Source of the DNA: Streptomyces venezuelae ATCC 10712
Lineage (GTDB): Bacteria > Actinomycetota > Actinomycetes > Streptomycetales > Streptomycetaceae
Reading direction: 5' to 3'
DNA: 64,000 nt
Assembly: GCF_008639165.1 (NCBI RefSeq)
Contig: NZ_CP029197.1
Span: forward strand, 744,001 to 808,000
The notes under the pieces are model-generated. The model was not told where the DNA came from and made no database searches. It was given only the letters and a program-made list of their open reading frames with translations. Position numbers and translations under genes: made by a program. Below are positions 1 through 8,962 of the stretch, in pieces (positions within the stretch are counted from its first letter, which is position 1; every line of letters begins with the position of its first letter).

Positions 1-1
1 C

Positions 2-847
2 CTCGCCGGCGAGTCCCGGCACATGGCCATCGACCTGGCCCTGCGCTACCTCGGGCTCGGCCGGCCCGAGCCGGTGGCGGCGGACGACCAGGGCCGGATC
101 AGGCCCGAGGCCCTGCGCAGCGCGCTGGCGGGCGGCGAACCGGGCCCCACGATCGTGGTCCTCCAGGCAGGCGACATCCATTCCGGCGCCTTCGACCCCT
201 TCACCGCGAGCATCCGTGCGGCGCGCGGGGCCGGCGCCTGGGTGCACGTCGACGGCGCCTTCGGACTGTGGGCGGCCGCCTCCGCGCGCCACGCCCACCT
301 GACGGCGGGCTGCGCGGCCGCGGACTCCTGGGCGACGGACGCCCACAAGACGCTGAACGTCCCCTACGACTGCGGCCTCGCGATCGTGCGCGACGGGTCC
401 GCGCTGAGCGCGGCGATGGGGCAGCGCGGCGACTACCTCATCCAGCACGAGCACGGCGACCCCATCGACAAGGTCCCCGAACTCTCGCGGCGCGGCAGGG
501 CGTTCACCGTGTGGGCCGCCCTCAGGTCCCTGGGCCGATCGGGCGTTTCCGACCTCGTCGAACGGCTGTGCCGCCACGCCTCCGCGTTCGCCGCCGGCAT
601 CGCCGCGATCGAGGGCGCGACCGTCCTCAACGAGGTCACGTTCACCCAGGTCTGCGCCGCGTTCGGCACCGACGCAGGCACCGACCGGGTGCTCACCCGG
701 CTGCTCGACGACGGCACCGCGTGGATCAGCGGCTCGACGTGGCACGGCAGGCGCGTGATGCGCATCTCGGTGAGCAACTGGTCGACGACCGACACCGACG
801 TGGCACGCACCCTCGACACGATCCGCCACGCGGCCACCGGAGCCTGA
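2..847 (+). CDS. PLP-dependent group II decarboxylase family protein (5' end outside window)
   Basis: The frame is open from base 2, so the N-terminus lies upstream of the window; the first ATG at 23 is probably internal. The visible 281 residues are the PLP-binding core and C-terminal part of a fold-type I enzyme related to aromatic amino acid and glutamate decarboxylases. VHVDGAFG holds the Asp that binds the pyridine nitrogen, and TDAHKTLNVPYDCG holds the Lys expected to form the Schiff base with PLP. The C-terminal small domain ends with the typical MRISVSNW segment. Such enzymes decarboxylate an amino acid or act on a related substrate; the substrate cannot be read from this part. The next gene starts 299 bp downstream after a terminator-like hairpin, so this is a separate transcript. 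Confidence 0.85.
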   Translation, partial: LAGESRHMAIDLALRYLGLGRPEPVAADDQGRIRPEALRSALAGGEPGPTIVVLQAGDIHSGAFDPFTASIRAARGAGAWVHVDGAFGLWAAASARHAHLTAGCAAADSWATDAHKTLNVPYDCGLAIVRDGSALSAAMGQRGDYLIQHEHGDPIDKVPELSRRGRAFTVWAALRSLGRSGVSDLVERLCRHASAFAAGIAAIEGATVLNEVTFTQVCAAFGTDAGTDRVLTRLLDDGTAWISGSTWHGRRVMRISVSNWSTTDTDVARTLDTIRHAATGA

Positions 848-1084
848 CGACCGCCGAACCACCCCTCGTACGCCCCTGAGTGGGGGCCGGGAGCCCGCCC
901 TGCCCGGGACCCCGGCGTCGTCGCCCGCACCCGGCCGCAGCGCGCACAACCCTGCCCATATCCGAGATCTCCGCCCTTTCCCGCCATTCCGCAAAGTAAA
1001 GCCGCCGTCAAATCGCCTGGTCGCACGTGGTGTTGGACGCTCGTTCGTCCATAGGGTGCGCTTGATCGCGCACCGCGCGCGATG

Positions 1085-1119
1085 ACGCCCGCCCTCATTC
1101 CGGACGGGCGTTGTTTTGT
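1085..1119 (+). terminator. Hairpin plus T-rich tract upstream of the RHS toxin gene
   Basis: ACGCCCG (1085-1091) and CGGGCGT (1105-1111) form a 7-bp stem with a 13-nt loop, followed at once by TTGTTTTGT, the shape of an intrinsic terminator. It lies 27 bp before the RHS start codon. It may end transcription of the upstream decarboxylase or act as a 5'-leader attenuator for the RHS gene. The rest of 848-1084 is GC-rich with no recognisable gene. Confidence 0.45.
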
Positions 1120-1145
1120 GCTGCCTCAAAGTCTTTGGAGTCGAC

Positions 1146-4100
1146 ATGAGGGCCTGGTACGCCCACCCACCCCTGTGGACCAGACGCAGGGAAAGATCCA
1201 TAGCCGTGGTCCTGACCTCGGTCCTCGCCGTGCTGCTGTCCCTGGTGACGGTCCCCGCCGCGGACGCCGTGGCCGGGCCGCACCCGAAGGTGTGGACCCC
1301 GCCGAACACCAGACTGGACAAGACCCGGTCCGTCGAGGGGTCGAACGACCACGGCGAGCTGGGCACTTCGGCCGCCCCCGGCAAGAAGGGCAGCAGCCGC
1401 TGGCGGCCTGCCCGCCGGGCCGTCCCGACGGGCTCCGCCACCGTCACCCTGTCCGCCCCCGCCGCCGGGAAGGCCACGGACGGCAAGGCCGCGGCCGGCC
1501 GCAAGACACCTGTGACCCGCGCGGGCGGCCTCCCGGTCGCCGTCGCCGACCTCGGTGCCCCGCACCGTGCCGCCAAGGCCCCGTCGGTCAGCTCCGCGGC
1601 CACCGTCGGCGTCACCGTGCACGACGCCGCCGCGTCCAAGGCCGCGGGCGCCTTCGGCAACCTGATCACCGTGCGCGGCGCGTCCCCCGCGACCGACGGT
1701 GGACGTTCCGTCCGGGTCGAGCTCGACGTCAAGACCCTTGAGGGCACGGGCGACTGGCACGACCGGGCCCGACTCGTGAGCATGCCCGCCTGCGCGCTGA
1801 CGACCCCCGCGAAGGCCGCCTGCCGCACCCGTACGCCCATCGTGTCCGGCGTTGACCCGATCACCGGCAAGCTGACCGCCGACATCACCCTGCCCGCCGC
1901 CTCCCCGCAGTCCGCGGGCGCCGTGCTGCTCAGCGCCGAGCCCGCCGCCTCCGGCTCCGGCGGCTCGTTCGCCGCGACGCCGATCTCCCCCTCGGCGTCG
2001 TGGAGCGCGGGCTCGAACGCGGGCAACTTCACCTACAGCTACACGCTCTCGCTGCCGACCTCGATCGGCGGAGCCGCTCCCAGCGCCATGCTGGGCTACG
2101 ACTCCTCCACCGTGGACGGCATGACGGCCGCGTCCAACTCGCAGTCGTCGTGGCTCGGTGAGGGCTGGAACTACCACCCCGGCTTCATCTCACGGCAGTA
2201 CACTCCGTGCCTCAAGGCCGGCATCGACATGTCCGGCGACCAGTGCTGGGCGGGCCAGTTCCTCTCCCTGAACCTCGCGGGCCACTCCGGCCAGGTCGTC
2301 AAGGACGACCAGAGCGGCGAGCTGCGCCTCCAGGGCGACGACGGCACCAAGATCACGCCGCTGACCGGCCTGAACAACGGCGCCTGGAACGGCGAGGGCT
2401 TCAAGGTCACCACGACCGACGGCACCGAGTACTACTTCGGCGCCAACCACCTGCCCGGCGGTGACGGCAGCGACCCGGCGACGAAGTCCGTGTCCACCGT
2501 CCCCGTGTACCACCCGAAGGCCGGTGACCCCTGCTACAGCTCCGCGAAGGGCGCCGCGTCCTGGTGCCAGATGGGCTGGCAGTGGAACCTGGACCACATC
2601 GTCGACCTCCAGGGCAACCTGATCTCGTACACGTACGACCCCGAGGTCAACCACTACGCGCGCGGCGGCGGCCAGAACAACGGCACCGGTTCGCTCACCC
2701 GGTACGAGCGCTACTCACTCCCCCGCACCGTCTCCTACGGCCAGCGGCTGCCCGAGCAGATCGCCGCCAAGGGGACCCTCAAGCCGGCCGTGGTCATGAG
2801 CTTCAAGGCCGAGGAGCGCTGCCTCGAAGCGGCCACCGACTGCGAGGAGGCGGACCGCACCCTCGACAACAAGGCCCGCTGGAAGGACTCCCCGCTCGAC
2901 CAGGCGTGCGCCGCGGGCGGCACCTGCACGGTCTACGGTCCGACCTTCTGGACCTCCAAGCGGCTCGCCGAGGTGAAGACCGAGGTCCTGGTCGACGGCG
3001 GCTACCGCACGGTCGACACCTGGGCGCTCAAGCACAGCTGGTCGTACCCCGAGGACGGCACCAACAGCCCCACGCTCTGGCTCGACTCGATCCAGCGCAC
3101 CGGCTCCAACGGCAAGACGGCGACCCCGCTGCCCCCCGTCTCCTTCACCGGCATCCAGATGCCGAACCGCGTCGACGAGCCGGTCGTCACCGCGTCCCGG
3201 TTCTACCGGCCGCGGATGACGGAGATCCTCACCGAGACCGGCGGCCGGATCAACATCGGCTACAAGGACGCGAACGCGGGCTGCTCACGGCGCAACGGCC
3301 CGATGCCGTCCGCGCCGGAGACCAACACGCTGCCCTGCATGCCGGTGAAGTGGGTGAAGCCCGGCTCCCCCACCAACACGAAGCCGTCGGTCGACTGGTT
3401 CCACAAGTACCTGGTCGGCTCGATCAGCCAGGAGTCGCGGGTCACCTCCGGCGTCGGCCGGATCACCGAGTACGAGTACGGCGGCGGCGCCGCGTGGCAC
3501 CGCAACGACTCCGAGTTCGCCGACGAGGAGTCCCGTACCTGGGACAACTTCCGCGGCTACGCGACCGTCACCACGACCACCGGCAACGGCACGATCGCCG
3601 ACGGCCCCAAGAGCAAGTCCGTCGCGACCTTCCTGCGCGGCATGGGCGGCCAGGTCACCGACACCTGGGGCGGCACGATCACCGACGAGGAGGAGTACGC
3701 GGGCTTCGTCCGCGAGACCCGGACCTTCGAGTCGGTCGCCCCGGACGCCAAGGTCCTCAGCGGTGAGCTGAGCACCCCGTGGCGCTCGGAGCCGACGGTC
3801 ACCCACACCCCGTCCGTCTCCGGCGTCCCGAAGGTGACGGCCCGCTTCGTCAACACCGCCCAGGTCCGTGAGCGGGCCAGGCTCGCCGACGGCACCTGGC
3901 GCGAGACCAAGCGCGAGGTCACGTACGACACCGACCGCACGCACGCGGGCCGGGTGCTGACGGTCGACGTCTTCGGTGACGTGACCAAGCCCGAGCAGCG
4001 CCAGTGCACGCAGACCTCGTACACCACGGGCGCGAACGCGATGCTGGTGGAGCTGCCGTACCGGGTGCTCACGCTGGCGGGCGGGTGCGGGGGCACGGCG

Positions 4101-7100
4101 AACGCGGCGAACACGATCGCGGACACGCACACCCTCTACGACGGCAGGCCGCTCGGCACCGTCGGCGACCGGGCCCTGCAGACATCGACGGAGATCCTGA
4201 CCTCGTACGCCGCCGACGGTTCGCCGCGGTACCGCACCACGGTCAAGGCGTCCTTCGACAAGTACGGCCGCCAGATCTCCACCGTCGACCCGAACAACAA
4301 GGACACGGCGCACCCGGACGGCAGCGAGACGAAGACGGCCTACACGCCGTCCGAGGGCGGGCTGCCGACCGCGCTGACCGTGACCAACCCGCTGGGCTGG
4401 TCCTCGACCACGACGATGGACCCGGGCCGCGGCCTGCCCACGCGCGCAGTCGACGAGAACGGGCACGCGACGGACGAGGAGTACGACGCCCTCGGCCGGC
4501 TGATCGCGGTGTGGAAGCCCGGCCGGGACAAGGCCACCCAGAGCCCGCACCAGAAGTTCGCGTACGACCTGAAGCTCGGCCGCGACGGCCCGGCCGCCAT
4601 CACCACGCAGAACATCCGCGAGGACGGCAGCTACGGCACCAGCGTCCAGATCCACGACGGCTTCGGCCGCATCCGCCAGACCCAGGCGATGCCGCCGTTC
4701 GGCTCCGTCGGCCGGCTGATCTCGGACGCGATCTTCGACTCGCAGGGCCGCCAGGTCAAGACGACCCCGTCCTACTTCAACAAGGACTCGGGTCCGACGG
4801 CCACGGTCTTCGACCCGCAGGACGCGCAGATCCCGGCCCAGAGCTGGAACGAGTACGACGCCCTGGGCCGGGTGACAGTCAGCAAGTTCATGTCGTACGG
4901 CCAGGAGCAGTGGCGGACGAGCACCACGTACGCCGGTGCGGACCGGGTCGACGTCACCCCGCCGGAGGGCGGGTTCGCGTCGTCGACGCTGACGGACGCG
5001 CTGGGGCGCACGACGGAGGTCCGCCAGTACAAGGCGGGCACGCCGACCGGGCTGTACGACGCCACCGTGACGACGTACGACGTCGCGGGCCGGGTGGTAC
5101 TGCGCAAGGACTCGTCGAACAACGAATGGCGCTACACGTACGACCTGCTGGGTCAGGCGACCAGCAGCTCGGATCCGGACTCGGGTGAGCTGCACAGGCA
5201 GTTCGACGCCACCGGCCGGGTCGCGTCCAGCACGGACGCCCGCGGCAGGACGTCCAGCTTCACCTATGACCTGCTGGGCCGGCAGACCGCCGTCTACGAG
5301 GGGACGGACACCACCGACGCCTCGAAGAAGACCCTCGAGTGGACCTACGACGGCAAGAAGAAGGGCAAACCGGACTCGTCCACCCGCTTTGTGAACGGAG
5401 TGCCGTACAAGGCCACCGTCAACGGCTACGACATCGGCTACCGGCCCACCGGCGTGTCGACGGTCATCCCGTCGAGCGAGGGCGCGCTGGCCGGCACGTA
5501 CACCTCGTCGGTCACGTACACCCCCGTGCTCGGTCTGCCCAAGACCGCGACCCTGCCCGCGGTCACGGGCGCGGGACTGACCGCCGAGCGGCTCACCCAC
5601 TCCTACGACGTCGACGGCAACTTCATCGGCTCCAGCGGCAAGTCCGTGCTGGTGACGGACGTGCAGTACGACGCCTTCGGACGGCCGACCCGCACGACCG
5701 TGGGCCCGTGGGGCAGCCAGGTCGTCTCCACCCAGCTGTACGACGCGGCCACCGGCCGCACCGTGCAGTCCACGCTGGACAAGCAGACCAGCGACACCAC
5801 CCACGTCGACCTGACCTCGTACACCTACAACAAGGTCGGATCGCTCACCTCGTCGAGCACCGTGCAGGACGGCTCCACCGTCGACACGCAGTGCTTCGCC
5901 TACGACTACCTGGGCCGGCTCTCCGCCGCCTGGACCGACCGGGCCGGAACCAGCACGGCGCCCGCGCCCTCGGTCTCCGGCATCGGTGGCTGCGTCAACC
6001 CCCACGAACCGACGGCGGGCAACGCCTCCGCGCGGATCGGCGGCCCGGCGCCCTACTGGCAGTCGTACGGCTACGACCTGACCGGCAACCGCACCAAGCT
6101 GGTCCGGCACGACACCACCGGTGACACGGCCAAGGACCAGACGGTCGACCAGACCTTCGCCACCGGCCGCAACACCCCGACCAGCGCACCCGACACGGGC
6201 GGTGGCACGGGCGGCCCGCACGCCCTGAAGACGTCGAAGACGACCGTCGGCGGTGAGGTGCGGACCGCCTCCTACCAGTACGACGCGTCCGGCAACACCA
6301 CGGCGATCACGGACACCTCCGGCACCAAGAAGCTCACCTGGAACGGCGAGGGCCGCATCGAGGCCGTCGACGACACCGCGAGCGGCTCGACGAAGTACGT
6401 GTACGACGCCGGGGGCAGCCAGCTCATCCGGCGCACGGACAAGACGGTCACCCTCTTCCTCGGCGCGGACGAGATCACCCTCGACAAGGGCACCGGAGTC
6501 GTCACCGACACCCGCACCTACCCGGGCCCCGGCGGCCTCTCCATCACCCGGGTCACCAAGGGCGGGGCGGCCAAGCTCGTCTACCAGGCGTCCGACCCGC
6601 ACGGCACCAACGGCGTCCAGTTCGAGGCGGGCACACTGCTCTCCACCCGCCGGCCGAGCGACCCATTCGGCAACGCCCGTGGCACCCAGCCGGGCGCCGG
6701 GGTCTGGGCGGGCAGCCAGGGCTTCGTCGGCGGCACCATCGAGGGCACCGGCTTCACCACCCTGGGAGCGAGACAGTACGACCCGGTGACGGGCCGCTTC
6801 CTGTCGGTCGACCCGGTCTTCAGCGAGGGCGACCCCCAGTCCTGGAACGGCTACGCGTACGCCGACAACAACCCGGTCGACAACGCGGACCCCAGCGGTA
6901 CGTGCATCCCCGCCGACGACGGCAGCGGCCGGTGCATGAGCGCGGCGGCGTGGTCGCGCTACTTCAACAGCGGCGGCGGCAGCGGCAGCACGGGAACCGG
7001 AAGCGGCAGCCAGACCGACACCGGCTCCACCCCGGCCACCACGCAGGCCAAGAACGACAACGCGGCCAAGCAGGCCGCGGCGGCCGAGGCCCTGCGCCAG

Positions 7101-8333
7101 AAGCAGGCCGCCGACGAGGCGCTCGCCAAGGCGAAGCAGCAGCGCGAAGAGCTGATGAGCAAGATCGTCGACGTGGTCGGCGACCTCATCGGCTTCAACG
7201 ACGCGCGCGACTGCTTCACCAAGGGCGACGTGATGGGCTGCGTCAACACGGCCCTGAACTTCGTCCCGTGGTCGAAGGTCTTCAAGGCGGTGAAGGTCGG
7301 CATCAAGGCCTTCAAGCTCTGGAAGGAGGGTGAGAAAGCCTACGACGCCATCCGCAGTGCGCAACGCATCTCGCGGGAGGCGGAGGAGGCGCTCGTCGTC
7401 GCGCGCAAGACGGCGGACGAGGCGGCGTCGGCGGAGTCGGCGGCGATGAAGGCCGAGGCGGAGGCGGCGCAGGCGGCCAAGTCCGCGGACACCCCGGGCT
7501 CGTGCCCCCTCAAGCGGCACAGCTTCCCGGCCGGAACCGCGGTCAAGCTCGCGGACGGCACGACCAAGCCCATCGAACAGGTCAAGGAGGGCGACCAGGT
7601 CCTCGCGACCGATCCCCAGACGGGTGTGACCCGCGCGGAGACGGTCGAGCAGCTGATCGTCACTCCGGACGACAAGGAGTTCACCGACCTCGTCCTGACC
7701 TCCACCGACGGCAAGGCCGGCGGCCTCACCACGACGTGGCACCACCCCTTCTGGGACGCCACGACGAAGCGCTGGACGAACGCCAGCGAACTGAAGCCGG
7801 GCGGGAAGCTCCGCACCCCGGACGGCACCCTGATCACCGTCAGCGGCGTCCGGAACTACCACCAGGCCGTGGTCACGTACGACCTCACGGTGGAGCGCCT
7901 GCACACGTACTACGTGCTGGCGGGCACGGCTCCGGTTCTCGTGCACAACTGTGGCGACGACGAGGCGTCCGACGAGCTGCTGGACCTGGCCGACGCCAAC
8001 ATCGGAAACTCGCAGGTCGCTGCGGAGATCGAGACTTCCGGCGGCGACATCGCCCGTGACATCAGCCAGCCTCGGGCCGGGGGCAGCCTCCACCCGATCG
8101 TGCAGAGCGCCGTCGATGCCACCGGGCATCATGGTGGTTGTGCTGAAGTCGGCTGTGTCAATCAGCTCGTGGATCGCATAGTGCAGCGAGGCGGCAACGT
8201 GGACGAACTCATCGGGTCGAGAGTCACACCCATCAAGATCGGTGGCCGGGACTTCCCGATGGAGGAACACACCGAAGCGATTCCGCCGTGCCAGAGCTGT
8301 GTCGCGTTCCTGAAGCAGTTCGGGATCGGCTGA
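1146..8333 (+). CDS. RHS-repeat polymorphic toxin with Hint domain and C-terminal YwqJ-like deaminase
   Basis: A 2395-residue secreted effector. The start is ATG 1146 with GGAG five bases upstream; a TTG at 1116 is in frame but less likely. Residues 1-40 form a Sec-type signal with an Arg-rich start and a hydrophobic run. The middle holds many YD/RHS repeats (YDALGR, YDLLGR, YDAFGR) and ends at residue 1880 or so with the RHS core hallmark YDPVTGRFLSVDP. An Ala/Lys/Gln/Glu-rich coiled coil follows. A Hint-type autoprocessing domain spans about 2126-2268, from SFPAGT to VLVHN, with Cys 2269 directly after. The last 127 residues carry GGCAE (Cys 2332, Glu 2334) and PCQSC (Cys 2382, 2385), the zinc and catalytic pattern of YwqJ-like nucleic-acid deaminases. 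The RHS shell probably encloses the toxin and Hint cleavage frees it. The stop overlaps the next gene, as expected for an immunity partner. Confidence 0.9.
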   Translation: MRAWYAHPPLWTRRRERSIAVVLTSVLAVLLSLVTVPAADAVAGPHPKVWTPPNTRLDKTRSVEGSNDHGELGTSAAPGKKGSSRWRPARRAVPTGSATVTLSAPAAGKATDGKAAAGRKTPVTRAGGLPVAVADLGAPHRAAKAPSVSSAATVGVTVHDAAASKAAGAFGNLITVRGASPATDGGRSVRVELDVKTLEGTGDWHDRARLVSMPACALTTPAKAACRTRTPIVSGVDPITGKLTADITLPAASPQSAGAVLLSAEPAASGSGGSFAATPISPSASWSAGSNAGNFTYSYTLSLPTSIGGAAPSAMLGYDSSTVDGMTAASNSQSSWLGEGWNYHPGFISRQYTPCLKAGIDMSGDQCWAGQFLSLNLAGHSGQVVKDDQSGELRLQGDDGTKITPLTGLNNGAWNGEGFKVTTTDGTEYYFGANHLPGGDGSDPATKSVSTVPVYHPKAGDPCYSSAKGAASWCQMGWQWNLDHIVDLQGNLISYTYDPEVNHYARGGGQNNGTGSLTRYERYSLPRTVSYGQRLPEQIAAKGTLKPAVVMSFKAEERCLEAATDCEEADRTLDNKARWKDSPLDQACAAGGTCTVYGPTFWTSKRLAEVKTEVLVDGGYRTVDTWALKHSWSYPEDGTNSPTLWLDSIQRTGSNGKTATPLPPVSFTGIQMPNRVDEPVVTASRFYRPRMTEILTETGGRINIGYKDANAGCSRRNGPMPSAPETNTLPCMPVKWVKPGSPTNTKPSVDWFHKYLVGSISQESRVTSGVGRITEYEYGGGAAWHRNDSEFADEESRTWDNFRGYATVTTTTGNGTIADGPKSKSVATFLRGMGGQVTDTWGGTITDEEEYAGFVRETRTFESVAPDAKVLSGELSTPWRSEPTVTHTPSVSGVPKVTARFVNTAQVRERARLADGTWRETKREVTYDTDRTHAGRVLTVDVFGDVTKPEQRQCTQTSYTTGANAMLVELPYRVLTLAGGCGGTANAANTIADTHTLYDGRPLGTVGDRALQTSTEILTSYAADGSPRYRTTVKASFDKYGRQISTVDPNNKDTAHPDGSETKTAYTPSEGGLPTALTVTNPLGWSSTTTMDPGRGLPTRAVDENGHATDEEYDALGRLIAVWKPGRDKATQSPHQKFAYDLKLGRDGPAAITTQNIREDGSYGTSVQIHDGFGRIRQTQAMPPFGSVGRLISDAIFDSQGRQVKTTPSYFNKDSGPTATVFDPQDAQIPAQSWNEYDALGRVTVSKFMSYGQEQWRTSTTYAGADRVDVTPPEGGFASSTLTDALGRTTEVRQYKAGTPTGLYDATVTTYDVAGRVVLRKDSSNNEWRYTYDLLGQATSSSDPDSGELHRQFDATGRVASSTDARGRTSSFTYDLLGRQTAVYEGTDTTDASKKTLEWTYDGKKKGKPDSSTRFVNGVPYKATVNGYDIGYRPTGVSTVIPSSEGALAGTYTSSVTYTPVLGLPKTATLPAVTGAGLTAERLTHSYDVDGNFIGSSGKSVLVTDVQYDAFGRPTRTTVGPWGSQVVSTQLYDAATGRTVQSTLDKQTSDTTHVDLTSYTYNKVGSLTSSSTVQDGSTVDTQCFAYDYLGRLSAAWTDRAGTSTAPAPSVSGIGGCVNPHEPTAGNASARIGGPAPYWQSYGYDLTGNRTKLVRHDTTGDTAKDQTVDQTFATGRNTPTSAPDTGGGTGGPHALKTSKTTVGGEVRTASYQYDASGNTTAITDTSGTKKLTWNGEGRIEAVDDTASGSTKYVYDAGGSQLIRRTDKTVTLFLGADEITLDKGTGVVTDTRTYPGPGGLSITRVTKGGAAKLVYQASDPHGTNGVQFEAGTLLSTRRPSDPFGNARGTQPGAGVWAGSQGFVGGTIEGTGFTTLGARQYDPVTGRFLSVDPVFSEGDPQSWNGYAYADNNPVDNADPSGTCIPADDGSGRCMSAAAWSRYFNSGGGSGSTGTGSGSQTDTGSTPATTQAKNDNAAKQAAAAEALRQKQAADEALAKAKQQREELMSKIVDVVGDLIGFNDARDCFTKGDVMGCVNTALNFVPWSKVFKAVKVGIKAFKLWKEGEKAYDAIRSAQRISREAEEALVVARKTADEAASAESAAMKAEAEAAQAAKSADTPGSCPLKRHSFPAGTAVKLADGTTKPIEQVKEGDQVLATDPQTGVTRAETVEQLIVTPDDKEFTDLVLTSTDGKAGGLTTTWHHPFWDATTKRWTNASELKPGGKLRTPDGTLITVSGVRNYHQAVVTYDLTVERLHTYYVLAGTAPVLVHNCGDDEASDELLDLADANIGNSQVAAEIETSGGDIARDISQPRAGGSLHPIVQSAVDATGHHGGCAEVGCVNQLVDRIVQRGGNVDELIGSRVTPIKIGGRDFPMEEHTEAIPPCQSCVAFLKQFGIG

Positions 8334-8866
8334 TGAGTACCGATCCGATCAACCCGTCGCCCGGCCGTCGGTCGGGGGCCCACACCCCGGTGGACTGGCC
8401 GAGCCTCACCCACGCGTACGGGTCGGCGGCCGACCTGCCGGCCCTGCTCGACAAGCTCCGTACGGGCACGGCCGCGGAGGCGGGTCGCGCTGTGAGCGAC
8501 ATCGTGCTCAGGGTGTGTCACCAGGGGGCGGCGGTCGAAGAGGCGACCGCACCAGCGGTCGCCGTCCTGATGGAGATCGCTGCCTCGTCCGATCCGCACC
8601 TCACCGAGCGGATCATCCGCGTGCTGCTCACGGTGTCGGAATCGCTGGGCACCTGGGCGCGATCACTGCGCTCAGCAGCGCCCGAGAACACGTTCCGTTA
8701 TGTGCCCAGGGCAGGATGGGAGCACGAGGTTCTCCGGTCCCTCAGGCAGGGTTCCGAATCGCTCGGCGCCGCCGCGGCACAGTGGACGAGCCCGCTCAGC
8801 GCCCGGTTCGACGAGCTGGTCGAGGCGATCTCGGCAGCCGAGGACAGGATCTCCGGATCGCTCTGA
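8333..8866 (+). CDS. Probable HEAT-like immunity protein for the RHS deaminase toxin
   Basis: A 177-residue cytoplasmic protein with no signal or membrane segment. ATG 8333-8335 shares its A with the toxin stop TGA (TGATG), so translation is likely coupled to the toxin. The segment WPSLTHAYGSAADLPALL, then a run of helices and CHQGAAVEEATAP, matches a Streptomyces family of small alpha-helical HEAT/ARM-like proteins often found as single genes near SMI1/KNR4 and toxin loci. Position directly after a polymorphic toxin is the main support for immunity; direct pairing with the deaminase is inferred. It ends 32 bp before a strong hairpin shared with the convergent gene. Confidence 0.75.
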   Translation: MSTDPINPSPGRRSGAHTPVDWPSLTHAYGSAADLPALLDKLRTGTAAEAGRAVSDIVLRVCHQGAAVEEATAPAVAVLMEIAASSDPHLTERIIRVLLTVSESLGTWARSLRSAAPENTFRYVPRAGWEHEVLRSLRQGSESLGAAAAQWTSPLSARFDELVEAISAAEDRISGSL

Positions 8867-8898
8867 CTCCGGCCGTAGACCACGGAAGGAGAAGGGAG

Positions 8899-8938
8899 GA
8901 AGGGGCCGGAGGTATCCACGGATACCTCCGGCCCCTTC
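8899..8938. terminator. Bidirectional terminator between the toxin/immunity pair and the convergent secreted protein
   Basis: A perfect 19-bp inverted repeat (8899-8917 against 8920-8938) with only two bases between the arms. It starts with GAAGGGGCC and ends with GGCCCCTTC, so each strand has a short T/C tail. It lies midway between convergent stops at 8866 and 8963. Confidence 0.85.
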
Positions 8939-8962
8939 TGCTTCACGGGTTCAGCACACGGA

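Noticed and set aside
3285..8270. 1661-codon open frame opposite the RHS gene
   Set aside because: It is a composition shadow of the RHS gene: Arg/Gly/Val-rich, no domain, no start context. High-GC genes leave such frames open on the other strand.
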